Shown here: in pieces, positions 1 to 8,247 of the stretch | Layout of the letters: the number at the start of each line of letters is the position of its first letter | Numbering within the stretch: position 1 is the first letter of the stretch | NCBI GenBank assembly: GCA_029959865.1 | Contig: JASCPE010000004.1 | Coordinates: 1-64,000, forward strand | Reading direction: 5' to 3' | Length of the DNA stretch: 64,000 bases | DNA from: Microbacteriaceae bacterium PS02070 | GTDB taxonomy: Bacteria; Actinomycetota; Actinomycetes; Actinomycetales; Microbacteriaceae | The notes under the pieces: model-generated | The model's input: only the letters and a program-made list of their open reading frames with translations | Told to the model about the DNA's origin: nothing | Databases searched by the model: none | Made by a program: the position numbers and the translations under genes

Positions 1-53
1 TTGGGCCCCCGGCGCGGCTGACGAGAACAACACGCGCTGACGCTCCGGGTCGA

Positions 54-90
54 GTGCACCGAGGAGGGCGGATGGCCCTCCTCGGTGCAC
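54..90. terminator. Strong inverted repeat downstream of the MFS gene
   Basis: A perfect 16-bp stem (GTGCACCGAGGAGGGC, 54-69, against 75-90) with a 5-nt loop lies 19 bp past the stop of the minus-strand MFS gene. There is no clear T tract, so it may act as a strong hairpin terminator or 3' end stabiliser. Nothing coding is seen in 1-53. Confidence 0.6.
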
Positions 91-109
91 CTCAGAGATC
101 GCTCTACGC

Positions 110-1453
110 TCAGCGGACCGACTTGATGCGCCACGTGGTGAGCATGGCTCCGAGCGCGAGGACGGCTCCGAACAGGAACAGGAGCGGGTAGTTCGATCCG
201 GCTCCGATCGCCAGGATGAATGGTGCGGCGAGAGGCGCAAGCGTGCCGGGGATCGACGAGGACAGGTAGTAGATCGCCATGTACTTGCCAGCCTTGTCCT
301 TCTCCGGCAGAAGCTGGGTCGCCATTGCGAGGTCGACCGAGGTGAAGGCGCCGGTACCTGCGGCGAGCATCGTTCCACCGATGGCGAAGACGATGAAGTT
401 GGGCGCGATTGCCGCGGTGACCAGTCCTGCTGCGATCAGTGCGGATGCCGTGTAGATGAACGGCTTGCGGCGACGCAGCTTGTCGGAGAGGAATCCGCTG
501 AGGATGGCGAACGACATCGTCGCGAACACGCTCAGCCCGCCGACGATCGCAATCAGGCCCGCGGCTTCATCAGCCGTGTATCCGAGGCGAGAGAGCATGA
601 AGTAGAGCTGGTACGTGCTGAAGAACGTGAAGCCGAACTGGAGGAGTGCCTTGCCGAGCCACACCCATGCGAAGTCGGGGTACTTGGCGGGGTTGAAGAC
701 GAAGCTCGCGAAGATCGTGCGGATCGACTGTGCTCGTGCCTCCTTCGGCGCAGGAGAGTCCTTCACCGTGACGAAGAAGAGGACGAGGGCAAGGGCGAAG
801 ACTGCTACCGGCAGGAGGAAGAGCATGACGATGCTGCCGGTGAGCTGTGAGCCCAGGAGGTAAGCGCTGATGCCGGCAAGCGAAGCCGATGCACCACCGA
901 GTGCCCCGACCCGCCCGCGTTGGTAGCTGGGCACGCGCTCGGCAAGAACGGGATTGAAGCCAGCGCTCATCGCGCTGATTCCCAGCTGCAGTACGGCGAA
1001 CCCGGCGAGTGCGACCGGCACGACGGGTGCGAGCGCGATGATCACGCCGCCGACTGCGGCAAAGATCGCGCCACCGGCGAGCCACGGACGGCGTCGCCCC
1101 CACTTCAGACGGGTTGCATCGCTGAGCACACCGAAGACGGGGCCCGCGACGAGGCCGACCAGCCCGCCCAGCCCCAGGATGATGCCGAGGCTGGCGTCGC
1201 GGGCACCGGGGTCAATCAGCTGGACCTTGTAGGCGACGCTAAAGAGCGTCGGGGTGAGCATCGTGAGGTTGAACCCGTAGTAGGTCAACATGTACACGAC
1301 GATGAACCAGACCCCTACGCGGGGCGGTTCTTGCGGGTCGGGCTGATTATCCGGGGCATCATGCAAGATGCCCTGCGTCGTCCTAGCCGCAGCCTCGGGA
1401 AGCTTTGCAGCTCCGAGGGGGGTCGAGGAGGGGTTGCCCAGATCTTCTTTCAT
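110..1453 (-). CDS. MFS transporter, GPH/SLC45-like
   Basis: A 447-aa membrane protein with about 12 hydrophobic segments after a hydrophilic N-terminus of roughly 45 residues. The loop between TM2 and TM3 reads SDATRLKWGRRRPW (about 111-124), the MFS motif-A variant typical of sugar-cation symporters of the GPH/SLC45 type. The substrate cannot be read from sequence; a sugar or glycoside is a guess from family resemblance. It is monocistronic, with its own sigma-70-type promoter upstream and a hairpin after the stop. The ATG at 1453 is the first codon of the frame downstream of that promoter and leaves a leader of about 54 nt. Confidence 0.85.
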   Translation of the reverse strand: MKEDLGNPSSTPLGAAKLPEAAARTTQGILHDAPDNQPDPQEPPRVGVWFIVVYMLTYYGFNLTMLTPTLFSVAYKVQLIDPGARDASLGIILGLGGLVGLVAGPVFGVLSDATRLKWGRRRPWLAGGAIFAAVGGVIIALAPVVPVALAGFAVLQLGISAMSAGFNPVLAERVPSYQRGRVGALGGASASLAGISAYLLGSQLTGSIVMLFLLPVAVFALALVLFFVTVKDSPAPKEARAQSIRTIFASFVFNPAKYPDFAWVWLGKALLQFGFTFFSTYQLYFMLSRLGYTADEAAGLIAIVGGLSVFATMSFAILSGFLSDKLRRRKPFIYTASALIAAGLVTAAIAPNFIVFAIGGTMLAAGTGAFTSVDLAMATQLLPEKDKAGKYMAIYYLSSSIPGTLAPLAAPFILAIGAGSNYPLLFLFGAVLALGAMLTTWRIKSVR

Positions 1454-1513
1454 GATGGCTCCGTTGGCATCGGGGATGAGGTGGCACGTGTGTTCGTGCG
1501 GATCGTTGCCTTG

Positions 1514-1543
1514 ACCATAGTCCTGCTATTGTCACGTGTCAAT
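1514..1543 (-). promoter_or_regulatory. Promoter of the MFS gene with overlapping near-palindrome
   Basis: On the minus strand TTGACA (1542-1537) and TATGGT (1519-1514) are separated by exactly 17 nt, a near-consensus housekeeping promoter. A 16-bp near-palindrome, ATTGTCACGTGTCAAT (1528-1543, 7 of 8 pairs), covers the -35 box and would suit a repressor. No regulator gene lies next to it. Confidence 0.6.
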
Positions 1544-1567
1544 ACCGCTCTCGCCCTGCTCAAAGCT

Positions 1568-1605
1568 GAAGGCCCCCGACCAAGTTTCCTTGATCAGGGG
1601 CCTTC
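1568..1605. terminator. Hairpin downstream of the initiator tRNA
   Basis: GAAGGCCCC (1568-1576) pairs with GGGGCCTTC (1597-1605), and the interior also pairs. It follows the minus-strand tRNA by 6 nt. The better T run (GTTTT) is on the plus side, so it may act in both directions. Confidence 0.5.
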
Positions 1606-1611
1606 GTTTTG

Positions 1612-1685
1612 TTGCGGGGGCAGGATTTGAACCTACGACCTCTGGGTTATGAGCCCAGCGAGCTACCGAGCTGCTCCACCCCGCG
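1612..1685 (-). tRNA. tRNA-fMet (CAT), initiator
   Basis: The minus-strand sequence folds as a 74-nt tRNA with anticodon CAT in the loop CTCATAA. The first base C faces A at position 72 (C1:A72 mismatch), and three G:C pairs (GGG/CCC) stack under the anticodon loop. Both are hallmarks of initiator rather than elongator tRNA-Met. The CCA end is not encoded. Confidence 0.93.
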
Positions 1686-1823
1686 GCACAAGATAAGAGC
1701 TTAGCACGGGTGAAAGGGGGTGGCGAATCGGGGCGGTACTGGCGGCTGGCTTGCCGCCGGGGGATGCGGAGACAAGGATGGGGGCATGCGCACGCCCCCT
1801 TTTCCCGGACGCGGGACTCCTCA

Positions 1824-2624
1824 ATGACCGCCGTCCTCGTGGGTGTCGCGCAGTTCGCCCCGACCGCATCCGCAGAGGCGAATCTCGAGGATATCGAAGA
1901 GCTCGCGCGCCGCGCACACGCGCGCGGCGCGCGTGTTGTGCTCTTCCCGGAGTACTCGAGCTATTTCGTCGACCCGTTCGATGATTCGCTGCAAGCCCAC
2001 GCGCAGACCCTGGACGGCGATTTCGTGCACTCGCTTGTCGCCCTCGCGGGGAAGCTTGATCTGGTCATCGCGGCGGGGATGGTCGAACGTGCGAGCGATG
2101 GGCAGCGGGTGCGGAACACCGTCGTCGCGGTGGACGGCAACGGCGTCATCGCGCACTACCGCAAGCTCCATCTCTACGACGCGTTCGGTCAGCGTGAGTC
2201 CGACTGGGTCGAGCCGGGCGAGATCACTGCGCCCGCGACCTTCACGGTCGACGGGGTGCGCTTCGCGCTCATGACCTGCTACGACCTGCGGTTCCCCGAG
2301 GTCGCCCGCACGCTTGTCGACGCGGACGCCGAGGTGCTCCTGATTGCGGCCGAGTGGGTGCGCGGCCCGCTGAAGGAGCACCACTGGCGTACGCTCCTGC
2401 AGGCGCGTGCGATCGAGAACACCGTCTACGTCGCGGGCGCCGACCATCCGCCACCGCTGGGTGTCGGTCACTCTCTGCTCGTCGATCCCGAGGGCGTGAT
2501 CGAGGCCGCAGTGGGGACCGCGACAGACGTGGCGGTCGGAGCGGTCGATCCGGATACGGTGCGCCGCGTGCGAATCGTCAATCCCGCCCTGGCGCTGCGC
2601 CGGTTCGAGGTGCGCCCCCGCTGA
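1824..2624 (+). CDS. Carbon-nitrogen hydrolase (nitrilase family)
   Basis: A 266-aa cytoplasmic amidase of the nitrilase superfamily, which hydrolyses non-peptide C-N bonds with a Glu-Lys-Cys triad. The triad is visible as E43 (LFPEYS), K114 (YRKLHLYDAFG) and C152 (MTCYDLRFPE). These contexts match the omega-amidase/NIT2-like branch, whose substrates are alpha-ketoglutaramate or deaminated glutathione; the exact substrate is inferred only. The frame is open upstream to 1710, but those residues are arginine-rich and unlike the family; the ATG at 1824 precedes the beta strand VLVGVAQFAP that begins these enzymes. A PLP aminotransferase lies convergent and nearly adjacent. omega-Amidase and glutamine transaminase are functionally coupled elsewhere, so a shared pathway is possible. 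Confidence 0.88.
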   Translation: MTAVLVGVAQFAPTASAEANLEDIEELARRAHARGARVVLFPEYSSYFVDPFDDSLQAHAQTLDGDFVHSLVALAGKLDLVIAAGMVERASDGQRVRNTVVAVDGNGVIAHYRKLHLYDAFGQRESDWVEPGEITAPATFTVDGVRFALMTCYDLRFPEVARTLVDADAEVLLIAAEWVRGPLKEHHWRTLLQARAIENTVYVAGADHPPPLGVGHSLLVDPEGVIEAAVGTATDVAVGAVDPDTVRRVRIVNPALALRRFEVRPR

Positions 2625-2628
2625 CGCG

Positions 2629-3828
2629 TCAGGACAGTGTTCCGAGTCGGCGCGCCGCCTCCTCGAGAACGTCGAGCTTCTTGCACGCCGCGAATCGCAC
2701 GAGCGAGGCGTAACGGGGCTTCTCCGCCGGTGTGACGAACGCCGTCAGAGGGATGGCGACCACGCCGACGCGATGTGCGAGCTCATGGCAGAAGCGGCGC
2801 GCGTCCTCTGCGCCGAGCGAGCGCGCGTCGGCGACGGTGAAGTACGAGCCGCCCGGCACGGATACCTCGAATCCGGCGGCTTCCAGACCTGCTCCGAGGG
2901 CATCCCGCTTGTCCTTGAGGTCTGCGGCGAGACGTCGGTAGAAGTCGTCTGCCAGGCGAAGACCATGGGCAATGGCGGGCTGGAACGGCGTGGCAGGCAC
3001 GTACGTGAGGAACTGCTTGACCGCGATCACGGCATCGATGAGGTCGGCCGGGCCCGTGACCCATCCGATCTTCCAGCCCGTGGTGGAGAAGGTCTTCCCG
3101 CCGGACGAGATCGACAGCGTCCGCTCCGCCGCGCCCGGCCGCGTCGCGATCGGGGTGTGGGTGACCTCGAAGGTCAAGTGCTCATAGACCTCGTCGGTGA
3201 CGATGATCGCGTCGTGCCGATCGGCCAATTCGACGATGAGGTCCCGGGTGGCGTCATCGAAGACGGTGCCGGTGGGGTTGTGGGGATCGTTGACGAGAAT
3301 GACGCGCGTGCGGTCGGAGACCGCGGCGCGAAGGCGCTCCGGGTCGGGACGGAAGTCGGGCCATTCCAGCGGAACGGTCACGAGCCGCGCGCCAGCCAGC
3401 GAGACGAGGGCAGCATAGGCGTCGTAATAGGGCTCGAACACGACGACCTCGTCGCCTGGGTCAGCTGTCAGCGCCAGGATGGTCGCGGCCAGTGCCTCTG
3501 TCGCGCCTGCCGTGATGAGCACCTCCCGGTCCGGGTCCACCGTGAGGTCGTAGAAGCGATGCTGGTGCTCCGCCACTGCCAGACGGAGATCAGCGACCCC
3601 ACGCCCGGGTGCGTACTGGTTGTCTCCGCGGGCGATCGCGGCGCGCGCGGCGTCGAGGACTTCGAGGGGACCATCCTCATCAGGGAACCCCTGCCCGAGG
3701 TTGATCGCGCCGGTTGCGGTGGCGAGCGCGGTCATCTCCGCGAAGATGGTCGGCACGATCTCACCGGCCGCGGTGGCCAGTCCGGCCCCCTCCGCCGTCC
3801 GTCGCCAGGCTCCGGGAATCTCTCGCAT
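2629..3828 (-). CDS. PLP-dependent aminotransferase, class I/II
   Basis: A 399-aa fold-type I aminotransferase. The PLP lysine is K245 in SSGGKTFSTTGWKIGW, with NDPHNPTG at 180-187 and TDEVYEHL at 211-218. The family includes kynurenine/methionine/glutamine transaminases of the YbdL-KAT type, and the GWKIGW context fits this branch. The frame stays open far upstream to 4443, but only because it shadows the htrA gene. The ATG at 3828 is supported by a minus-strand TACTGT hexamer 7 nt upstream, consistent with a leaderless message. The stop lies 4 bp from the stop of the nitrilase-family gene (convergent). Confidence 0.88.
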   Translation of the reverse strand: MREIPGAWRRTAEGAGLATAAGEIVPTIFAEMTALATATGAINLGQGFPDEDGPLEVLDAARAAIARGDNQYAPGRGVADLRLAVAEHQHRFYDLTVDPDREVLITAGATEALAATILALTADPGDEVVVFEPYYDAYAALVSLAGARLVTVPLEWPDFRPDPERLRAAVSDRTRVILVNDPHNPTGTVFDDATRDLIVELADRHDAIIVTDEVYEHLTFEVTHTPIATRPGAAERTLSISSGGKTFSTTGWKIGWVTGPADLIDAVIAVKQFLTYVPATPFQPAIAHGLRLADDFYRRLAADLKDKRDALGAGLEAAGFEVSVPGGSYFTVADARSLGAEDARRFCHELAHRVGVVAIPLTAFVTPAEKPRYASLVRFAACKKLDVLEEAARRLGTLS

Positions 3829-3923
3829 CCCGAACACAGTACATCCATAATCACGCGTGGGTCCTGCCATAAGAAATCCACAGAATCCGGGTGCATCCTG
3901 AAGAAACTTCCACAAGGAAAAGG

Positions 3924-5498
3924 ATGACGATGAGTAACACGACTCCCCACGGCCCAGGCGACTCGGGCGCTCACGACGAGAGCTTCGAGCGCGTCCTTCC
4001 GCCCGCGCCCGAGACTCCGGCCAGCGAAGCTGCCGCGCGTCCCGCGGCAGCCTCGGGTGCTGCAGGCATCCCTGCCACGGACCAGGGGACCGCACCGACG
4101 GCGCCCGTCGGCGACCGTGCCTCTGTGGCCACACACTCTCCCGCCGAGCCTGGGTCCCCTTCGGGCTCGGCGGGAGCTCCTCCCGTGCCGCCCCTGCCGC
4201 CGACGAACGGGAGCGGCGCCGCCTTCGGCCTGAACGACACGCTGCCCCACCCGCAGCCGTCACCCGCCTACCAGTACGCTCCCACGCGTCCGAAGGCCAA
4301 GGTCGGTGCCGGAAAGGTCGCTGCGATCCTCTTGGCCGCCGCCGTGGTCGGGGGAGCCGCGGGACTGGGTGGCACGGCCGCCGGCATCTCGCTGTTCGCG
4401 CAGGATTCCGACTCGCCTTCGGAGACAACTTCGTCGTCGCCACTGACCATCAACAGCCCCGACGAGGCGACCGCGACCACCGCGATCGCGGCGAAGGCGC
4501 TGCCGAGCGTTGTCACCATCTCCGCTTCGACAAGCAGTGGTGGGGGAACCGGATCGGGTGTCGTCCTGAGCGAAGACGGCTACATCGTCACGAACACGCA
4601 CGTCGTGACCCTCGACGGCGCCACCGGAGACGCGAGCCTCCGGGTGACGATGTCTGACGGTTCGGTCTACGGCGCGACGATCGTGGGCACAGACCCGGTG
4701 TATGACCTCGCCGTCATCAAGGTCGATGGTGTGACGGATCTCACACCGATTGAGTTCGGCGACTCCACTGCGCTGAACGTCGGGGACACCACCGTGGCTG
4801 TCGGTGCTCCGCTGGGGCTGTCGAACACGGTCACGACCGGCATCGTGAGCGCCCTCAATCGGTCGATCGAGATCGCCTCCTCGGCCGCGCCGGAAGGCGA
4901 CAGTTCCGAGGGTGGGGGCAATGGGGAGGAGAACGAACAGGACCAGCCCTTCCAGTTCGATTTCGGCCAGGGTCAGCAGCAACAGCAGACCTCCGGAACG
5001 ATCTCCGTCGCCGTCATCCAGACCGACGCGGCCATCAACCCCGGAAACTCGGGAGGTGCACTGGTCGACGATGAGGGCAAGCTGATCGGCATCAACGTCG
5101 CCATCGCGACGGCCAGCGGCACAGACGAGGCCGGCTCGATCGGAGTCGGCTTCGCGATCCCGTCCGCCATCGTCGAACGCGTCACCGACGAGATCATCGC
5201 CGGCGGCACGGCATCTCACGGTCTGCTGGGAGCGAGCGTCTCCTCGGCCAGCGCAGAGACCGACGCCACGACGACCGGTGCGCTCATTCAGGAGGTCACC
5301 CCCGGCGGCGCAGCGGAGGAGGCCGGCCTGCAGGCGGGCGACGTTGTGACGGAGTTCGGTGGAGTGCGTATCGGAGACCAGGTCGATCTCACGGCGCAGG
5401 TCCGCGCACATGCGGCCGGTGACACCGTGTCCCTCACCTATGAGCGCGACGGCCAAAGCCAGACGGTGGAGGTCACCCTGGGCGAGCTTGACCTGTGA
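3924..5498 (+). CDS. Membrane-anchored HtrA/DegP-like serine protease with PDZ domain
   Basis: A 524-aa S1C protease for extracytoplasmic protein quality control. Layout: a Pro/Ala-rich cytoplasmic N-terminus (about 1-130), one membrane span (about 131-159), a trypsin-like domain with H226 (TNTHVV), D261 (YDLAVI) and S376 (NPGNSGGA), and a C-terminal PDZ domain (about 430-524). A low-complexity insert rich in Gly, Glu and Gln (about 321-359) sits between the Asp and Ser parts of the protease. AAGGA at 3914-3918 serves the ATG at 3924; a second ATG at 3930 is equally possible. A 15-bp stem hairpin follows the gene. Confidence 0.9.
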   Translation: MTMSNTTPHGPGDSGAHDESFERVLPPAPETPASEAAARPAAASGAAGIPATDQGTAPTAPVGDRASVATHSPAEPGSPSGSAGAPPVPPLPPTNGSGAAFGLNDTLPHPQPSPAYQYAPTRPKAKVGAGKVAAILLAAAVVGGAAGLGGTAAGISLFAQDSDSPSETTSSSPLTINSPDEATATTAIAAKALPSVVTISASTSSGGGTGSGVVLSEDGYIVTNTHVVTLDGATGDASLRVTMSDGSVYGATIVGTDPVYDLAVIKVDGVTDLTPIEFGDSTALNVGDTTVAVGAPLGLSNTVTTGIVSALNRSIEIASSAAPEGDSSEGGGNGEENEQDQPFQFDFGQGQQQQQTSGTISVAVIQTDAAINPGNSGGALVDDEGKLIGINVAIATASGTDEAGSIGVGFAIPSAIVERVTDEIIAGGTASHGLLGASVSSASAETDATTTGALIQEVTPGGAAEEAGLQAGDVVTEFGGVRIGDQVDLTAQVRAHAAGDTVSLTYERDGQSQTVEVTLGELDL

Positions 5499-5505
5499 GG
5501 TTGCG

Positions 5506-5550
5506 GACTATCGCGGACGTTCTCCCCTCGGCGAGACGTCCGCGATAGTC
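5506..5550. repeat. 15-bp perfect inverted repeat between htrA-like gene and glycosyltransferase
   Basis: GACTATCGCGGACGT (5506-5520) is perfectly complementary to ACGTCCGCGATAGTC (5536-5550), with a 15-nt loop. It starts 8 bp after the upstream stop and ends 7 bp before the next start codon. With no T tract it could be a terminator or a hairpin controlling the GTG start at 5558. Confidence 0.55.
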
Positions 5551-5557
5551 TCGCCTG

Positions 5558-6799
5558 GTGGCTCGGTTCTCATTCAGCGCGGGTAACGCGCGGGGAATCC
5601 TGCGCCTCCCGCTCTACCTTCTCGGGCGACTTGCGACGACCGTGATTCCGCGGTCAGGCTCGCGCTGGGTTTTCGGCTCGGCGGTGGGTGTTGCCGACGG
5701 TGCGTGGGCCCTGTGGCAACGACGAGAGCACCCCGCGGGAGCGCTCTGGCTGACGACCACGCACTCGCAGGCGGAACAGGCCCGTGCGCAGGGCATACCG
5801 TCGGTCCGAGCCGCGTCCTGGCGTGGTTTCTGGGCCACGGCTCGGGCTGGTGTCATTGTGATCACCCACGGCTTTGGTGATGTCAACCGTTTCGCGACCG
5901 GCGGGGCATTCATCGTCCAGCTCTGGCACGGGATCCCGCTCAAGCGGCTCGGCCTTGACTCTCCAGCCACGACGCGCCCTCCCTTCTTGCCTCACTCACG
6001 CGTGTTACGTGGGCTGCTGCGTGCGGCCTACCGCCGCGCCCAAGCACAGATCGACCTCCTCCCCGCCGCCTCCCACCTTGTGCGCGGGCGCCTGGAGACC
6101 GCCTTCGGGCTGGACGACGAGCGCGTCGTCGTGACGGGGGAGCCGCGCGTCGACGTTCTCTCCCCGCTCGATCCGGTCGATGCGCGCGCACGCGCGCGGG
6201 AGACCATCACCGCCCTCGTGGGTGACCTCCCGGCGCAGCTGCTCGTCCTGTACGCGCCGACGTGGCGTGACGGAGCCGACGACCCGGCCGTCCCGACGCC
6301 GGCGCAGTGGCACGAGCTTCACCGGGCACTGGAGGCGGTCGACGCGGTCCTCCTCGTCCGCTCTCACCCGCTCGGCGCCGGCGCGTACGACCCTCGCGGC
6401 GCGTCCGACCGGGTGCGCCTGATCGGCGCCGATGTCGTGCCCGACATCACGCCGCTCCTGCACGCGGTCGATCTGCTCGTCACGGACTACTCGTCCCTCA
6501 TGTATGACGTGGGGCTGCTGTCGATGCCCGTAATCCACCTCGCTCCCGACGTCGAGTCGTACGCGCGCGAGCGGGGTTTCTACGGAACCTACGCCGATGT
6601 CACGGGCGGCCGAGAGGTCCGGACGTGGTCCGACGCCGCAGCCCGCCTCGTGCACCTCCGGACCGATGCGGCGGCGTGGGCTGAGGCCCGGGAACGCTCC
6701 GCGGCATTGAGTGCACGCGTGCATGCGTTCACAGACGGACACAACGCGGCGCGAGTCCTCGCCCGCGTCGACGACGCGATCGGGAGAGCAGGATCGTGA
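5558..6799 (+). CDS. CDP-glycerol glycerophosphotransferase-like protein (1)
   Basis: A 413-aa protein of the TagB/TagF CDP-glycerol:poly(glycerophosphate) transferase family, which transfers polyol-phosphate units from a CDP donor at the cytoplasmic membrane face. Visible motifs are QLWHGIPLKRL (about residues 128-138), LYAPTWRD in the middle and TDYSSLMYDVG near the end. The N-terminus has a weakly hydrophobic stretch rather than a clear membrane span. The start is GTG at 5558. The stop overlaps the GTG of the next family member by 4 bp, so the two are translationally coupled. The polymer is inferred to be teichoic acid-like or a phosphodiester-linked glycopolymer. Confidence 0.82.
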   Translation: MARFSFSAGNARGILRLPLYLLGRLATTVIPRSGSRWVFGSAVGVADGAWALWQRREHPAGALWLTTTHSQAEQARAQGIPSVRAASWRGFWATARAGVIVITHGFGDVNRFATGGAFIVQLWHGIPLKRLGLDSPATTRPPFLPHSRVLRGLLRAAYRRAQAQIDLLPAASHLVRGRLETAFGLDDERVVVTGEPRVDVLSPLDPVDARARARETITALVGDLPAQLLVLYAPTWRDGADDPAVPTPAQWHELHRALEAVDAVLLVRSHPLGAGAYDPRGASDRVRLIGADVVPDITPLLHAVDLLVTDYSSLMYDVGLLSMPVIHLAPDVESYARERGFYGTYADVTGGREVRTWSDAAARLVHLRTDAAAWAEARERSAALSARVHAFTDGHNAARVLARVDDAIGRAGS

Positions 6800-8244
6800 G
6801 AGTCCACTTTGAGGCGACGCCCTCGCCCGCACTCGTCGTCGACGGCGAGGGAACGCCCCCCGCGCGGGTGTGGATAGAGGGCCCCCGTGCACGCGTGGAC
6901 GGGACGGTCTCGGCGGAGGCGGACACGTGGAGGGCCCGGATCCCACTCATCGCAGCGCGCTGGGGGAGCGTCCCCGTACCACTGCCCAGCGGTGCTTACC
7001 GGTTGGGCGGGGAGGATCAGCTGGGACAGCCGATCGAGGTCACAGGCGAGAGCGCTCCCGCTGTGCTGGGCTCGCTCAGGGCGGCGCTGTCGGGTGAGAT
7101 CGTAGAGATTGCGGCTCCCATCGACCCGGCCTATGAAACCGCCGAGGGACAGTCCGCGCTCGCGCGTCGGGCCGTGAGCTCGCCGGCCGAGAGGGAGAAC
7201 GCCGCTTTCTTCGAGAGCTTCTACGGGCGCGCTGCCGCGTGCAACCCGCGTGCGATCGATCGGGAGCTCGCTCGGAGGGCCCCCGGGGTCACTCGGTACT
7301 GGAGCGTGGTCGATCTCTCTGTTCCCGTGCCCGAGGGTGCGGTGGCCGTGGTCGAAGGATCACCGGAGTGGTGGCGCGCTCGCACGGCGGCCCGGGTGCT
7401 GATCGTGAACGATTGGCTCCGGCACGGCGCGCCGAAGGGAGCCGATCAGACCGTCGTGCAGACGTGGCATGGAACACCCCTCAAGCGCCTCGCCATTGAT
7501 CGACCCGGATTCCACCCGCGCCGGATTCTCGCCGTCATCCGCGAGAGCCGGAGATGGGGACGGCTTCTGGCGCAGAATCCTTATACGGCGCGCATCTTTC
7601 GTCGCGCCTACCGATTCCGTGGCCCGCTCTGGGTCGAGGGGTACCCCCGTAACGACGTGCTCGTTCGCGGCGGCGACACGGACATCCGGGAACGCCTCGG
7701 CGTGAGCGCGGATGATCGCGTGATCCTCTACGCGCCGACGTGGCGGGACGATCGCGAACTCATCGTGGATCATCTCGACCCCGTGGAGCTTGCCCGCGAC
7801 ACCGGCGCGGTCGTTCTGGTGCGTGGGCACTCCCGCACGCTGTCGCCCGGCGCCGATATGCACGGCGCTCGTGTCATCGATGTCACGACCTATCCGGACG
7901 TCTCTGATCTGTTGCTCGTTGCCGATGCGCTCATTACGGACTACTCGTCGGTGATGTTCGACTTCACCGTGACCGGCAAGCCGCTCTATCTGCACGTGCC
8001 CGACATCGACCACTACCGTGGCGACCTGCGCGGCTTCTACTTCGACCTCGCGGAGCGCGCTCCGGGTCCGGTCACGACGACGTACACCCAACTCCTCGAG
8101 GCGCTGCAGGACTCGAGCGTCGCGGACACGTACGCGGACCGATACCAGGCGTGGCAGAAGGAGTTCAATGCGCGAGACGACGGGCACGCATCCGAGCGGG
8201 TGGTCGAACGCATCCTCGACGAGGGTTTGCTGACGCGCGAGTGA
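6796..8244 (+). CDS. CDP-glycerol glycerophosphotransferase-like protein (2)
   Basis: A 482-aa homologue of the preceding enzyme. An extra N-terminal domain of about 190 residues with beta-rich character precedes the catalytic part, which contains QTWHGTPLKRLAID, ILYAPTWRDD and ITDYSSVMFDFT. The GTG start overlaps the upstream stop (GTGA), which means coupled translation and probably a shared polymer. The N-terminal domain may position the acceptor; that is inference. The next gene is convergent, with 3 bp between the stops. Confidence 0.82.
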   Translation: MRVHFEATPSPALVVDGEGTPPARVWIEGPRARVDGTVSAEADTWRARIPLIAARWGSVPVPLPSGAYRLGGEDQLGQPIEVTGESAPAVLGSLRAALSGEIVEIAAPIDPAYETAEGQSALARRAVSSPAERENAAFFESFYGRAAACNPRAIDRELARRAPGVTRYWSVVDLSVPVPEGAVAVVEGSPEWWRARTAARVLIVNDWLRHGAPKGADQTVVQTWHGTPLKRLAIDRPGFHPRRILAVIRESRRWGRLLAQNPYTARIFRRAYRFRGPLWVEGYPRNDVLVRGGDTDIRERLGVSADDRVILYAPTWRDDRELIVDHLDPVELARDTGAVVLVRGHSRTLSPGADMHGARVIDVTTYPDVSDLLLVADALITDYSSVMFDFTVTGKPLYLHVPDIDHYRGDLRGFYFDLAERAPGPVTTTYTQLLEALQDSSVADTYADRYQAWQKEFNARDDGHASERVVERILDEGLLTRE

Positions 8245-8247
8245 GCA

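Noticed and set aside
1612..1685. Elongator tRNA-Met
   Set aside because: The C1:A72 mismatch and three consecutive G:C pairs in the anticodon stem identify the initiator form.
3829..4443. Open reading frame extending the aminotransferase upstream by about 200 residues
   Set aside because: The extension is Arg/Pro-rich, antisense to the htrA-like gene and unlike any aminotransferase. A leaderless promoter supports the start at 3828.
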